Shown here: positions 22,246 through 35,900 of the stretch, piece by piece | Numbering within the stretch: position 1 is the stretch's first letter | Layout: the number at the start of each line of letters is the position of its first letter | NCBI RefSeq assembly: GCF_019175385.1 | Contig: NC_083338.1 | Location: 63,210,884-63,274,883, forward strand | DNA from: Lycium barbarum | Lineage: Eukaryota > Streptophyta > Magnoliopsida > Solanales > Solanaceae | DNA length: 64,000 bases | Reading direction: 5' to 3' | The notes under the pieces: generated by a model | The model's database searches: none | What the model was told of the DNA's origin: nothing | Seen by the model: the letters and a program-made list of their open reading frames with translations, nothing else | Translations under genes and position numbers: made by a program

Positions 22246-22779
22246 ACTTCTAGCTCATCCTTGCGTTTTCATGTATTTAATGCTTGTTTCATGATATAAA
22301 CATCATTTATAACGTATTAGTACTCACAACACTTCAATATTCATAGTTCAATTCCACTATCATTCATTTATGTCACTATTCACTCCATAATGACCCATTT
22401 CTACGTTCTTCTACATTTCAAGTGTCTAAGCTTTCCAATACTTCAAACAACATGGAATAATCATGAAACTTACCTTGGATGATGGTTGAACAATCCTTAA
22501 GTGGAAATACTTCAATTAGCCAAAACCCTAGTTCCACCTTCTTCGGAATTTCTTGACTTAGAAGATCCTTTGATGTGTTCTTACACTTATTTTTATGAAT
22601 TTGGTGTTGATAATCTTGATATCTCCTTTGATTCTCTTGAATTCTTGTGGAGGAAATATTTGGAGAATTCTAGAAGTCTCTTGAGTTGTGTGGAAGGAAA
22701 TGCCGTGAATTGAGGCTTAAGTTCTCTTTTAATAATTCAAAATCTGGTCTATAATGAATTCTTGTCGGGATGAACAGTG

Positions 22780-23050
22780 GTCGCAAATTGCAGTTTACGG
22801 ACCGTATTGTGGTTTATGGTCCGTCCTCCATGGTCGTTTTTAATAATTTCAAAGATAGAAAGTTTTGCCTGAGGAACATGGCAATTTACGACCAGGTTTA
22901 CGGTCCGTAAACCAGTTTACGGGCCGTAAACTTGGTCGTATTTAACCATATTCAACATTTACAGAAAGTTGGGATTTTTGACAAGCTGGAGGACGATTGC
23001 ACTATACGGTCTATAAATCACTTTACGGGCCGTATAGTGCCATATACGAC
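22780..23050 (-). repeat. ACGGNCCGT palindrome array in LTR B
   Basis: TTTACGGTCCGTAAA, TTTACGGGCCGTAAA and related palindromes, about six pairs, lie 140-410 bp from the LTR start. Confidence 0.8.
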
Positions 23051-23193
23051 CACTGGGCTGAAAAAATTTCCGCGACTTTCTTATTTCCAAAAATTCTTAA
23101 TTAGCCATTCCCGACTTAATAAAACATCATTCACTCAAACTCTTCATCATTCCACTCATCATACAAGTACGGAGAAATTTCCGAGGTGTAACA

Positions 23194-24721
23194 ATCCACT
23201 ACCGGAACTGACTGGAAAGTCTGCGAATTTTCCTCGGTGTCATGAACCCGAACTAAGTGATAAATATAGATAGCCCTTGGCTATCATCTTCCTTGCCTTA
23301 AGGTAGGAAATAAACCTACCCTTTGGGGATGCTACATTACCCTTCCATTCAAGCACGGGCTCTCCCGGAAATTGGAATCGAACCACTTTTGTCCGGCAAT
23401 CAACATTTGCATAGCACGAAGCCAACCAATCCATGCCCATGATTACATCGAAATCTACCATTTCCAGCTCAATTAAATCAGCTTTGGTCTGATGATCACA
23501 TATCACAATGACACAATTTCTGTATACTTATCTTGCTATCACGGGTTCACCAACCGGAGTAAGCACCTCAAAGGGTTTAATGGACCCGGGTTTCACCCCA
23601 ATACAACCAGCAACATATGGAGTAATATAAGAAAATGTAGAACCCGGATCTATCAACGCAAACACATCACGGGAGAATATAGACAATATACCTATGACTA
23701 CATCCGGAGAGGACTCGAGATCCTGTCGTCCCGCTAAAGCATATACACGGGGCTGAGTGGCACCCGAAGTAGATGCTACCCCTCGGCCTCTACCTCGGCC
23801 TGCTGTCATCTGGGTAGTCTGCCTTGCCGGGCGTGCCAATGAGGAACCCGCTGCTGAGCCTGTGGGCTAAACCCCAACTCTACCATATCGCGAGGGACAA
23901 TCTCGCATCAAATGTCCAGTCTGCCCACAAACATAACAACCATCTGTGTCATGACGACATGGCCCTGAATGTAATTTGCGGCACCGACTACATCGTGGAA
24001 CTGGGGGTCTCCCCTGACTATAATCACCCTCAAACTGGGAACCTGAAGCCCTCGAACTCTGGCCTTGTCCCGAGCGAAAGGAGCGGTCAAATCTTCTATC
24101 TAGAGATCTGGGAGGTGCGCTAGTCGCTGACTGGCCTGAATGCCGGGAATAAGTCTGCCTCGATCCCCCTCTATACTCACTGCCTGTGCCCATAGAGCTT
24201 GCCCTTTTGCTTTGTCTCCTGTCACCGTCGCGATCACCCCTTTGTTGTTATTGTCGCCCCTCTAAATTCTGAGCATGGGCCTGTATCCGAGGACTGTCCA
24301 TCCCGTCTTGCAAGGAAGCCGTCAGACAATCTCTAAATAGATGTGGCCCTAGGCCACTCACAAATCTATGTACCCGATCTCCCATGTCGGCCACCATGGT
24401 CGGAGCATATCTAGCCAAAGAATTGAATTGCATGCTATACTCCCGGGCACTCATATTTCCTTGCCTCAAATTCAGAAATCTATCCGCTCTAGCTCGGCGG
24501 ACCTCGGGTGGCAAATAGTGACGAATGAAAGCATCTACGAACTCTTTCCAAACCAGAGGAGGCGCATTCTCTGCTCTTGATAATACCCAATTGTCGTACC
24601 ATAACATCGCCACATCCCGGAGTCTATAGGATACCAACTCCACGGATTCAGTTTCGGAGGCATGGACAATCTTCAATGTCCTCAATATTTCATCAATAAA
24701 ACCTTGTGGGTCTTTCTCCAT
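23194..24721 (-). pseudogene. gag-pro: gag-protease of element X, nonsense-riddled, both ends cut
   Basis: This is Gag and aspartic protease of a Tekay-type element. The N-terminal ~100 Gag residues are lost at 24721, where the reading enters within the DPQGFIDE motif. The gag domain, a basic linker, and two knuckles (CSRCRKLHSGPC, CYVCGQTGHLMRDC) follow. The protease contains the active-site-like DPGSTFSY and, further on, MGMDWLASCYANVDC. One frame is kept from 24721 to about 23260 with stops at 24248-24250, 23867-23869 (TAG where element B has CAG) and 23528-23530. A frameshift near 23250-23262 precedes the cut by element B at 23193. RT and integrase are absent. Confidence 0.88.
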
Positions 24722-25004
24722 ACATATATATATACATATACCGTACCCGGCCCTCTAGTGAGGGACTCGGTGAACAATGCAGGGAAACTATACACGAAAA
24801 CATACCCGGCCCGGGACTCGGTGAAAGACACATTAACAGCATGCACGAGCAGAGTAGTGAGCAACTATATGCAAACTAAGTTATATCTGAGACTCAATAG
24901 AATATTCAAAACGAACTATCATTTGAAAATCAAAGACAATGGTCATGTCAAGTATCCTTCGAATGTCACTATGGAATATATCAAATAGAACTTCAGGAAT
25001 CATA
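24722..25004 (-). mobile_element. LTR H, piece 1 (U3 part)
   Basis: It aligns with 25828-26111 of solo LTR Y, so it is the same family. It lacks the ~820 bp of R-U5 that should lie to its left, and joins gag X directly at 24721. I infer that one deletion removed R-U5, PBS, leader and the gag start, making H the 5' LTR of X. It continues at 27496. Confidence 0.75.
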
Positions 25005-25133
25005 TGTCACGACCCAACCCCGTGGGCCATGACTAGTGCCCGAGCTGGACACTCGTATACGTACCTGTTAGATATAGTCAGATTGAACTAGGAACAATAT
25101 GGAAATATGCAAAAACTCTAAAGGTTCATAACG

Positions 25134-25183
<50 letters not shown>

Positions 25184-27500
25184 AGACAACCTGTCTCCTG
25201 AGGAGTCACAATCAATCAGAACGTAATACGATACGCAAACCGACAAGGCTGCTACTACATACCAATACGATGCGCAAGCCGACAAGGCTGCCACTACAGA
25301 CGGACATATCCATAGCAAATCACATAGACACAACTGAACAAAACTTATTCACAACCCACACATATGTCTACAGACCTCTAAGAGTATCAGTAGTGAAATA
25401 TGACGGGACAGGGCCCTGTCGTACCCCTGGATAAACATATATATATATATATATATACATCAAAAGATCTGTACCAAAAGTCTAGGCTCCGGAACAATGG
25501 AGCTCTCCAAGATAGCTGAGTAGAAGTCCTAAGCTGAAGGATCACCAAATCGAGTATCTATACCTGCGGGCATGGAACGCAGCCCCCCGAAGAAAGAGGG
25601 TCAGTACGGTATATGTACTGAGTATATAAAGCATGTAATACAATAAGAAAAATCACAACTACATAAACGAATCCAGGCGGCAAGTATGATAATCAAAGAT
25701 ACCAATGCACCTGTGCCTTACGATATGAAAATCATGCATGTCTATATCATATCATATCCGGCCCATTATGGGACTCGGTGAATAAGTCATCATATACCAT
25801 CCTCGGCGCCATATTCACATCATCATAGCATATATATATATATATACCATACCCGACCCTCTAGTGAGGGACTCCGTGAACAATGCAGTGGAACTGTGCA
25901 TGAAAACATACCCGGCCCGGGACTCGGTGAAAGATATATTACGGCATACACGAGCAGAGTAGTGAGCAACCATATGCAAACTAAGTTATATCTGAGACTT
26001 AATAGAATATTCAAAACGAACCATCATTTGGAAATCAAGACAATAGTCACATCAAGTATCCTTCGAATGTTACTATGGAATATATCAAATAGAACTTCAG
26101 GAATCATAGACACGTATCAAGACATAATGAAGTAAGTCCTAGGAATCAAGAACATTAGCCATCTTAGTGTCTCTAAGAATAGGAGTTTCTTTAAAGTCAC
26201 ATGCTCGTCGTATATTTGTTTATAAAGATCACACCAAAAAAGAAGGAAGGGTTAGCTTCACATACCTTTAACGCTTATCCGTGGTACAATACGTATACGC
26301 TGCCCGAAGTGTCTCGACCTATATTTAGACATTAAGACTATGGTTAAGTTATGGAAAGGCATAAAACGTACTTCAACGTTAGTAGCTTATTTCTAGGCGA
26401 TTGGGCAGCACTTCCCCTATATCGCTCAATTTCCTCACATTTAAGCCAACTATACAACAACACAAGGCATAATATTAACTACATTTAATCCTCGAATGCA
26501 ACAAGAACAACAACACGTCCAAAACAGCCTCTAATTACAACATAACAATGCCCAACAATCTCACACACTCCTTTCACCCAAATTTGTAAATCACATCAGC
26601 AAATACACAACAACAACATCAATTATTCATACACAAGAAAACTACCTTAATATTACAACAAGTTCTAAAAACAACCCACTAAATAAATACGACTTAAACT
26701 ATAACCATCAAATTCCTTCACTTTCGTCATATAATCCATGACAACAACAACGACAATACTTATTAAAATTAATTCACCATTGTTAGATTACACAGCCCCC
26801 AACCGAAACTTAGCATCAACACACATAATTCCTTACATCCAATTCCACATCCACCAAATTATACATAGACCAAATCATCTCTAAAACATGTAGGAGAGGA
26901 TTAAATCTTACCTTAGCAAACTTAAGTTGTTCAAAGACTGCCATGTCTGTGAGCTGCCATGGCTATTGTAATCTCTATTTCTTTCTCCACTTGAACTTGA
27001 AGATGATCAATTTAATGGTGAAGAAAAGGGCTGACCGTGAGCTTTCTCAAGAGCTGCCATAGCTATGGCCGTGTGGTCCTCTCTCTTTCCTAGAGCTTCT
27101 CTCTCTCTAATTCACTAAGTTGAAGATGAATATGAAATGAATGACTAATCTTAGTCATCAAATTAGGCTTTATATGCTGCCTATGAAGTGGACACATGTC
27201 CCACTATGGCATGGACCAATCAGATTTGACCATGCTATAGTGGGGTCCATTTTGCACTACTTAACCTTAATTAAGCTTAATTAATTACTAATCCCCACTT
27301 AATAATCTAATCATGGTTAATTAATCCCTAATCTCCACTAATATTTCTACACCAATCGAATTTTACAAGCAATCGTTCACTTATTAAAAATCGGGGATTA
27401 AAAATCCTTGTCTCATATCCCAAAATAATCTTATCCTTGAATTTATGTCGATTAGCTCACGAATAATCCAATGTATAAAAATACGGGGTATAACATCATA
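25000..27500 (-). mobile_element. Solo LTR Y with TCATA target duplication
   Basis: The LTR is 25005-27495 (2491 bp), TGTTATACCCC... to ...TCGTGACA when read on the minus strand. TCATA flanks both sides (25000-25004, 27496-27500). It holds a 44-bp TA run at 25138-25180, the GGCAGCCTTGTCGGCTTGCG repeat at 25236-25300, and the double hairpin at 25580-25621. No internal domain is present. Confidence 0.95.
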
Positions 27501-28013
27501 GACACGTATCAAGACATAATGAAGTAAGTTCTGGGAATCAAGAACATTAGCCATCCTAGTGTCTCTAAGAATAGGAGTTTCTTTAAAGTCACATGCTCGT
27601 CGTCTATTTGTTTATAAAGATCATGCCAAAAAGAAAGAAGGGTTAGCTTCACATACCTTTGGCGCTTAATCCGTGACTTGATATGTAGACGCTGTCCAAA
27701 GTATCTCAAACTATATTAAGACGTCAAGACTATGGTTAAGCTACGGAAAGGCGTAAAACGTACTTCAACGTTAGTAGCTTATTTCTAGACAATTGGGCAG
27801 CACCTCCCCTATATCGCTCACTCTCCTCACATCTAAGCCAACTATACAACAACCAAAATAGCATCAACCACGACACATCTAAGTTATTTCATCCAGAACT
27901 AATCAAAACAAGATCCAAGGATACCCCAAATCAGCACACATAACATTCCAAATCGGTCCACATATTACAATATTCAATAATAGTCGACATAACAACTACG
28001 ACATATTCAAGTT
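27501..28013 (-). mobile_element. LTR H, piece 2
   Basis: It resumes LTR H after solo LTR Y, matching Y's own 26112-26460. It ends at AAGTT (28009-28013), the target duplication of element Z. Confidence 0.85.
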
Positions 28014-30545
28014 TGTCACGACCCGATTAGGGGCCGTGACGAGTACCCGATACTTGTACCGAGCACCCCTTATCTATCATATTACCTTTATCTCTTAGCA
28101 AGCCGTATAGACAGTGCCATTTTTTTTCGAACATTAATGAACATTAACATTAGCAGCGTCATTATGAACAGAGACTAGTAAACTTCGTTATCACTTTATA
28201 CAACAACCATGCCAAAACACCATATATCTAACTGTACCTGACTGACTGCACATATCTGTCTACGAGCCTCTAGACATAGTACACTTATACATAGAAAGGG
28301 CCGAGTACTATCGTGCCCGAGATTATATATACACAAAATAGTACCACTGAATAAGGCTCTGGAACGACTGGAGCGCTGTAGAGTACTGCTGGCAGAGCTC
28401 CTAAGGATCAAGTCCACCTGTCTGCTGACCTGCGCGGCAAGGAACGCAGCGTCCACAAGAAGGGACGTCAGTACGAATAGTGTACCGAGTATGTAAGGCA
28501 TAGAGAATAATACAAGCAGTAACATAGAGTACGACTAATAATATCATGGAGTCACAGGGTATATAACGAGGCGAGAAGGTAACCTGTGCATAGGAAGGCC
28601 CCTTTTCAGGCCGGCTGTCATGTAGGCTTGTCCTTTCATCTTTGAAACGTTTCTTTTCATAAGCATAGGAATTAACATTTATATATTACTTATTCTCGTG
28701 CACAGAAAACAGTACATTTCAGTAACGGTATCTTTTATTCACATTTACAGACGCCGAATACAATCGGCTCTCCCAAGCCCCCTCCCCAACGGTGTCCCAA
28801 CACATTATATCATATATATGTAGCATACGTTATATATATATACAGACGCCGCGTACGGCTCTCCAATATCCCGCGTCCGGGCATCCCGCGTCCAGGATGG
28901 AATCCAGCTGAATCAGGTGGTGATATAACAGTGACCCTTCCCCTTTCCCCATACACATATACATATACATTTGCTGTGAGGGTCTCAGGGTAATCGGGTC
29001 CCATTTATACAAGTTCTAAGGGTGTAGGAGGTTTTTCCAACAATTGGCACACTTTCTAGTTCAATTCTATTGAACAAAAAGTGGAAACCTTTAGGTGCGG
29101 ATTCTGGGGAATAGGGTTGTCCCCGAGGCTCGTACCCAACTTATTAGATCTAAGACATGCCATAGAAAGAAGGGTGAAGCCTTACATACCTCTTTCTGCT
29201 CCTTTAGCTATTCCAAATTCACGTCACAATTTCGTCAAAATCTGCGAATTGGTCATTTTTACCAAAACTTTCATTAGTATACTTGGAGTCAAAACCTTAA
29301 GGAAACATTTTGCTACCGAAATTTCGGCAGCATTTCCTCTGTAAATATACCATCCTCGACATTCAATTTAGTCAAATTCTCATCAAACACAATCCGGGAA
29401 TTCAAACCCGGCCAAACTATTAACATAATTCAACAATCGCACTAACAATTCACATATTTCCTTCAATATACATAATCTCCCAATTATCAATACTTCACCA
29501 AAGTTATCAAACCTTTATTTGCGATATGAAATCTACGATGATTACAACTTCATTTTTATTATGGAATCCATGAAAACAACAATCAAACACTACATAAAAA
29601 TCAATTCGATTGTCCATCACAACAACACTACATTCGGCCACCATTTTCAATCAACACAACAACCAAAATACTAATTAGCACTTGCTTACCATTTCTTCAT
29701 GCTTCAACACATATACACTACTATACATACAATATACACGGCCATGCACACACCATATACCTCACGACCACAACACAACATCAATATTCTCCAAACTCAT
29801 TCAACTTCCATTTTCCACATATAATTCACAACAATAACTACCAAATACTAGATGAAATACTTGAAACATAACTCCTACATATAGACACATGCACGGCTAC
29901 ATGCTATATCCACTCCCTTCATGAGTTTCATCCATTATGGCATACAACAACACATATAAACCATTCATAAGACATGAAAAGTAAGCTTGAATCATACCTC
30001 TTTTACTTAGCTACTCAAGCTAGCTATGCTTGGTACCTTGAACCAATACTTGTTTCTACCACTCCAATAACTCCACCATGTTGTTATGCACCCTCCAAGG
30101 AGTAGAAAGTGATTTTTGGAGAAATTTTTAGCAATATTTCTCTTGGATTTTCACTATGGCCGAAAGCCTCAAGGGCTTTTCTCCTTCTTTCTTTGTTCTT
30201 CTTTTCTTGAATTTTCTAGAAGTGTTATGAGATAAAGATAACCTATCCATCTTTTATAATTTACAATTTAATACCACATGGGCTTGGACCCCTATCAATG
30301 GCCGGTTGGGCCTTTAATTTTTGCCCAAAAAGACTTTCAAGCCCACTTATATTTTTTACTAGTTTATGTAATTCATGAAGCATCTTTTTCCAATTTCCAA
30401 ATTTGCCCTTCGTCTTCCTCTGTATTTCCACTTCTAGACTTTTCATAAGCAACTCATGTACCATACAACATAAAGGGTGGCCTTGCTTGTTGTCTTCCCG
30501 TGATTGCCTTGAATTATCCGATTGCACAAAATACGGGATATGACA
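28014..30545 (-). mobile_element. Element Z 3' LTR (internally deleted)
   Basis: It is nearly identical to 32971-36169, but a ~670-bp block equivalent to 33934-34603 is missing at about 28976. The outer end is TGTCACGACCC; the inner end by the PPT reads TGTCAT instead of TGTTAT. The double hairpin is at 28446-28490 with stem GTCC/GGAC. Confidence 0.93.
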
Positions 30546-30581
30546 TTCTCCCCCCCTTTAGAACATTCGTCCTCGAATGTT
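30546..30581 (-). promoter_or_regulatory. Polypurine tract and pre-PPT hairpin (element Z)
   Basis: On the minus strand AACATTC, GAGGAC, GAATGTT (30562-30581) is followed by TAAAGGGGGGGAGAA (30546-30560), which abuts the 3' LTR. Confidence 0.85.
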
Positions 30582-31352
30582 AAACTGGCCTCATAGCGTA
30601 GTATAATACTTCGGGGAGGTCTCTTTCGTAGGTGCCTCATGTCACTTAACATATTCATCTTAGAAGCTTAGGTTGCCCTTTGCGATCTTTATAGTTGCAA
30701 TTCCTCCTTCGTGGCGTCTGCCGCGTCTATCCCCTCACTAGACATGTTCCCGCATACCGCCTTATCATGAATTCCTTGCATTAGCTAGTGTGGACTCAAT
30801 ATCGGTCTCACCCTGTAACATCTGTACTTTTTCCTTCCTCCTCAAAACTTTCTGTTGTCATGCCTTCCCCTTTTCTGTTAGTTTAGTCCGTCTCGGCCTA
30901 CATGACCCGTATGGGGTTTCTAACCACTTTCCACACCCTAATTTACTTTGGGCTGCCTAATTTTACACTCGTCTCTTATTTCCGCATTTATGAAATTTTC
31001 AGTATATTTCCCAGGAGTCACCTATCATGGAATTACTCCCGCCTGAGCACGCTTAACCTTGAAACTTTAATGCATTTCCGTGTCTCGGTGTTAGTATTTT
31101 TACCTCCTCTTCCCCGTACTACCTATATCACATAATATGGGGAAAGTTGGGGCCTCGGCAATGTTCGAACGCACTCATAGCACATATTTCTCTTTTAATG
31201 ACTATTTTAGCCTTCGTGGTCACTACTATTCACCCTTTTTCTTGTGTGCACGGCTACCCTTATCCTAAATTTTTCCGAATTTCTTATATGTTCCGCAACA
31301 CACGGGACGGTGCAAGATAAAGTAAAATCCAGTTCAATTTAACATCCATATA
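30582..31352 (-). other. Non-coding 3' internal region of element Z with 5S-like module
   Basis: It follows the gag stop at 31353 with no pol. The portion 30850-31170 aligns with the A and C modules. The pre-PPT portion (CCACGAAGGA, CCTCCCCGAAGTA) matches A and K. Confidence 0.7.
31007..31058 (-). promoter_or_regulatory. 5S rRNA internal control region-like block (element Z)
   Basis: Read on the minus strand: GGTTAAGCGTGCTCAGG (box A), CGGGAGTAATTC (intermediate element), GATAGGTGACTCCTGGGAA (box C with two changes). The flanks TGCATTAAAGTTTCAA match elements A and C. Confidence 0.72.
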
Positions 31353-32758
31353 TTATAGAAAAGGTGCCGGAAGTGTACCTGTGGCCGCGTCGGCGGAAGG
31401 TTCAGGGTCCTGTCGTCCTGTCAGTGCATATAAGCGGTGCGGAGGACTGGCTGAACTAGGTGCCCCTCCTATACCTCGGCCGCGGCCCGCTGGAGCCTGG
31501 GAAGTCTGTCCACGAGGGCGCACGGTCGACGATGAACCGATTGCTGATCCGGCTGGCTGAGTTCGGCCTCCTTCATCCTTTAGTGGGCAGTCAAGTACAA
31601 AATGGTCAGTTCGACCACAGGAAAAACAACCACCGGTGTCTAGGTAGCACTGCCCAGAGTGTGGCTTGCCACACCGAGCACATCGTGGTGGGGGAAGCCC
31701 TGTCCTGCTAAAATTGGCTCTGTACTGGAGTCCTGAAGCCTTATAGCCTTGTCCTGTTCCTGAATAGGTAGGTCGGTCAAATCCCCATTCCGCAAATCAA
31801 GGAGGTGCACTGGCCGCTGATTGGCCCGAATACCCAGATTGCTCTTGTGCCTGCCCCCCTCTATACTCGCTTCTAGCCCTAGAAAATCTGCCTTTTTTTC
31901 TGGGACCCCTATCTGGATAACGCTCCTCTCTCCGTGACTGGTACTGTTCTTCCAGATTTTGGGCGTGGGCCTGGATGCGGGTAATAGTCATCCCGTCCTG
32001 GAGTGAATCCATCAAGCACTCCTTAACTAAATGTGGCCCTAGCCCACTTACAAACCGGTGCACATGGTCTCCCCTATCAGCTATCAGGGCAGGGGCATAC
32101 CTGTCTAGCGAGTTGAAATGAAGGTTGTATTCTCGGACACTCATGTTTCCCTGCCGCAGGTTCAAGAACATATCGGCTCGAGCCCGTCGAACCTCTGGCG
32201 GTAGGAAATGTCGTAGGAATTCTCGGTGAATTCCTGCCAAACCGGAGGGCGTGCATTTGCTCCCCTCGATGATATCCAGTTACCGTACCACAGAACTGCC
32301 ACATCCCGCAGCCTATATGAAGCCAACTCTACGGACTCCGTATCCGAAGCATGTATAATTCTCAGTGTCCTCAGCATCTCGTCTATGAAACTCTGCGGGT
32401 CCTCCTATGGTTTTGATCCATAGAACTCTGGCGGCTTCAGGGTAATAAAGTCACGGGCCCTTGCGCTTACCGCCCTATCTCCCAGGTCTACATCTTGCCG
32501 CTGAGCCTGTGCGGTAACTATCTGGGTCAATAACTGGATGGCCTCTGCCATCTGCTGGCCCGGAACTGCTGGCGGTGGAACTGGAGGTGCGGGGGCTGGA
32601 GCTGGAGCTCTTCCCTGCTCTGTCGGTGCAGGGGGAGCAGGAAAAGTCTGAGGGGGAGCTTCATTATGAGATTCTCCTTCTTCTAGCTCCCGCTCGACTC
32701 TGCTGCCCGCCACCCTCTTGGCTTTCTCGGCCGTCATAGCCTTTATCTTCGGCGGCAT
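31353..32758 (-). pseudogene. gag: gag of element Z, broken
   Basis: Start MPPKIKAMTAEKAK at 32758. A proline-rich N-terminus leads into the gag domain (ARDFITLKPPEF, HASDTESVELASYRLRDV, LPPEVRRARADMFLNL). Breaks are an in-frame TAG at 32405-32407, a one-base loss near 32221 (frame moves from WQEFTE to LRHFLPPE), and a TGA at 31797-31799. Knuckles CARCGKPHSGQC and CFSCGRTDHFVLDC are preserved. It ends at TLPAPFL-stop, just past ALTGRQDPEP, the same point at which element A's gag loses homology. Confidence 0.9.
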
Positions 32759-32871
32759 TACTGAAACCATAGCACAGGATTAGGAAAGGAATGTGGAAGC
32801 CTGATAGCATAGCTCTATCGCACGATCTTAGGACACAAAGAGGGTCATATTTCCTAAATGCCCTGTAGCTT

Positions 32872-32911
32872 CCTGTTTATAAGTGTGGCGCGCTACACAC
32901 CCATAAACAAG
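32872..32911 (-). promoter_or_regulatory. Leader hairpin with GCGCGC loop (element Z)
   Basis: Minus-strand arms TGTTTATGGGTGTG and CACACTTATAAACA pair at all 14 positions (two G-U). The loop is TAGCGCGC with palindrome GCGCGC (32888-32893). It is homologous to A at 623-662 with changed stem and loop bases. Confidence 0.7.
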
Positions 32912-32954
32912 ACTCTACTGGACACGGCTCGTAGACAAACCCTAGGACCGAACT

Positions 32955-32966
32955 GCTCTGATACCA
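32955..32966 (-). other. Primer binding site of element Z
   Basis: The reverse complement is TGGTATCAGAGC, four bases from the LTR end at 32971. Confidence 0.92.
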
Positions 32967-32970
32967 CTTC

Positions 32971-35900
32971 TGTCACGACCGGATTAGGGGCCGTGACGAG
33001 TACCCGATACTTGTACCGAGCACCCCTTATCTATCATATTACCTTTATCTCTTAGCAAGCCGTATAGACAGTGCCATTTTTTTTTTGAACATTAATGAAC
33101 ATTAACATTAGCAGCGTCATTATGAACAGAGACTAGTAAACTTCGTTATCACTTTATACAACAACCATGCCAAAACACCCTATATCTAACTGTACCTGAC
33201 TGACTGCACATACCTGTCTACGAGCCTCTATACATAGTACACTTATACATAGAAAGGGCCGAGTACTATCGTTCCCGAGATTATATATACACAAAATAGT
33301 ACCACTGAATAAGGCTCTGGAACGACTGGAGCGCTGTAGAGTACTGCTGGCAGAGCTCCTAAGGATCAAGTCCACCTGTCTGCTGACCTGCGCGGCAAGG
33401 AACGCAGCGTCCACAAGAAGGGACGTCAGTATGAATAGTGTACCGAGTATGTAAGGCATAGAGAATAATACCAGCAGTAACATAGAGTACGACTAATAAT
33501 ATCATGGAGTCACAGGGCATATAACGAGGCGAGAAGGTAACCTGTGCATAGGAAGGCCCCTTTTCAGGCCGGCTGTCATGTAGGCTTGTCCTTTCGTCTT
33601 TGAAACGTTTCTTTTCATAAGCATAGGAATTAACATTTATATATTACTTATTCTCGTGCACAGAAAACAGTACATTTCAGTAACGGTATCTTTTATTCAC
33701 ATTTACAGACGCCGAATACAATCGGCTCTCCCAAGCCCCCTCCCCAACGGTGTCCCAACACATTATATCATATATATGTAGCATACGTTATATATATATA
33801 CACACGCCGCGTATGGCTCTCCCATATCCCGCGTCTGGGCATCCCGCGTCCAGGATGGAATCCAGCTGAATCAGGTGGTGATATAACAGTGACCCTTCCC
33901 CTTTCCCCATACACATATACATATACATTTGCTTATCCTTTATACATATACACGTCTCATATACACTTACTTATCTTACTTATATATACATATCCATACA
34001 CATATACCTGTTTTATATACATATATCATATAAGCACACAAGAGCCAAGGAAAATCATGTATCCATCGGAGTGACGTAAGGTCGGTGACCTCCGATTACG
34101 TTATGTAATGCTAGTTATAGCTTTGTCTCACCTTGAAGGAACAAGTATTTTAAGGCGAGACTACCAACAGAGAATAGTATTACAGTAACCGTAGAATGAA
34201 ATCGTGGGCATCATAGATGACCGTCATAGGCTTTGGAGTCAGAGAAAGTAAAGATATAACTAGGAAATATAATACGATTCAAAAATTAGTGTATCACTTT
34301 CACGTTTACATAAGATACTTAGCATAGTCATCTTAGTCATGGAGTCGTTCCGGTGGTACTTATCAAAGGTACATTCTCTTGTCTAACATTGTAATTATCA
34401 TTATCCATATAGAAACATTCTCGTTAGAGTAGTCATAGTACTTATCATTCGGTAACGAGATTGGGATCAAAAGTCCCCTTTGGATTTACTTCAAGTAAGT
34501 CAACCACGACTATAGGAAAATCCGAGAGTAACGGGCCCACCTCGGGCTGGATGAGGTAGCGTATACGATTTACGTATGTTACGTGTCATAGCGTTACTTG
34601 TGAGGGTCTCAGGGTAATCGGGTCCCATTTATACAAGTTCTAAGGGTGTAGGAGGTTTTTCCAACAATTGGCACACTTTCTAGTTCAATTCTATTGAACA
34701 AAAAGTGGAAACCTTTAGGTGCGGATTCTGGGGAATAGGGTTGTCCCCGAGGCTCGTACCCAACTTATTAGATCTAAGACATGCCATAGAAAGAAGGGTG
34801 AAGCCTTACATACCTCTTTCTGCTCCTTTAGCTATTCCAAATTCACGTCACAATTTCGTCAAAATCTGCGAATTGGTCATTTTTACCAAAACTTTCATTA
34901 GTATACTTAGAGTCAAAACCTTAAGGAAACATTTTGCTACCGAAATTTCGGCAGCATTTCCTCTGTAAATATACCATCCTCGACATTCAATTTAGTCAAA
35001 TTCTCATCAAACACAATCCGGGAATTCAAACCCGGCCAAACTATTAACATAATTCAACAATCGCACTAACTATTCACATATTTCCTTCAATATACATAAT
35101 CTCCCAATTATCAATACTTCACCAAAGTTATCAAACCTTTATTTGCGATATGAAATCTACGATGATTACAACTTCATTTTTATTATGGAATCCATGACAA
35201 CAACAATCAAACACTACATAAAAATAAATTCGATTGTCCAACACAACAACACTACATTCGGCCACCATTTTCAATCAACACAACAACAAAAATACTAACT
35301 AGAACTTGCTTACCATTTCTTCATGCTTCAACACATATACACTACTATATATACAATATACACGGCCATGCACACACCATATACCTCACGGCCACAACAC
35401 AACATCAATATTCTCCAAACTCATTCAACTTCCATTTTCCACATATATTTCACAACAATAACTACCAAATACTAGATGAAATACTTGAAACATAACTCCT
35501 ACATATATACACATGCACGACTACATGCTATATCCACTCCCTTCATGAGTTTCATCCATTATGGCATACAACAACACATATAAACCATTCATAAGACATG
35601 AAAAGTAAGCTTGAATCATACCTCTTTTACTTAGCTACTCAAGCTAGCTGTGCTTGGCACCTTGAACCAATACTTGTTTCTACCACTCCAATAACTCCAC
35701 CATGTTGTTATGCACCCTCCCAGGAGTAGAAAGCGATTTTTGGAGAAATATTTAGCAATTTTTCTCTTGGATTTTCACTATGGCCGAAAGCCTCGAGGGC
35801 TTTTCTCCTTCTTTCTTTGTTCTTCTTTTCTTGAATTTTCTAGAAGTGTTATGAGATAAAGATAACCTATCCATCTTTTATAATTTACAATTTAATCCCA

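Larger units (their letters stand above)
18601..23193 (-). mobile_element. Element B 5' LTR, split by solo LTR S
   Basis: It reads TGTTACACC... from 23193 down to ...TCGTGACA at 18601, next to the PBS. Net length is about 2.4 kb after removing S (20052-22240) and one target copy. The double hairpin lies at 19028-19068 with the stem GTCC/GGAC instead of CCCCC/GGGGG. An ACGGNCCGT-type palindrome array lies at 22780-23050. It is the same family as solo LTR F. At 23193 it breaks element X's pol, so B inserted into X. The duplicate of the flanking ATCCA is not in view because B's other end is lost. Confidence 0.88.

Noticed and set aside
18601..23193. LTR B as a solo LTR
   Set aside because: Its flanks (CTTCT and ATCCA) do not match, and a PBS plus gag follow it directly.
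22932..23273. A 113-codon frame crossing the B LTR and X pol junction
   Set aside because: It reads across an insertion boundary and the palindrome array; it is a chance frame.
28196..29344. Reading frames of 109 and 87 codons that recur nearly unchanged at 33154-33483 and 34705-34968
   Set aside because: They recur because the two LTRs of element Z are near-identical; they show no protein-like pattern and cross the hairpin region.
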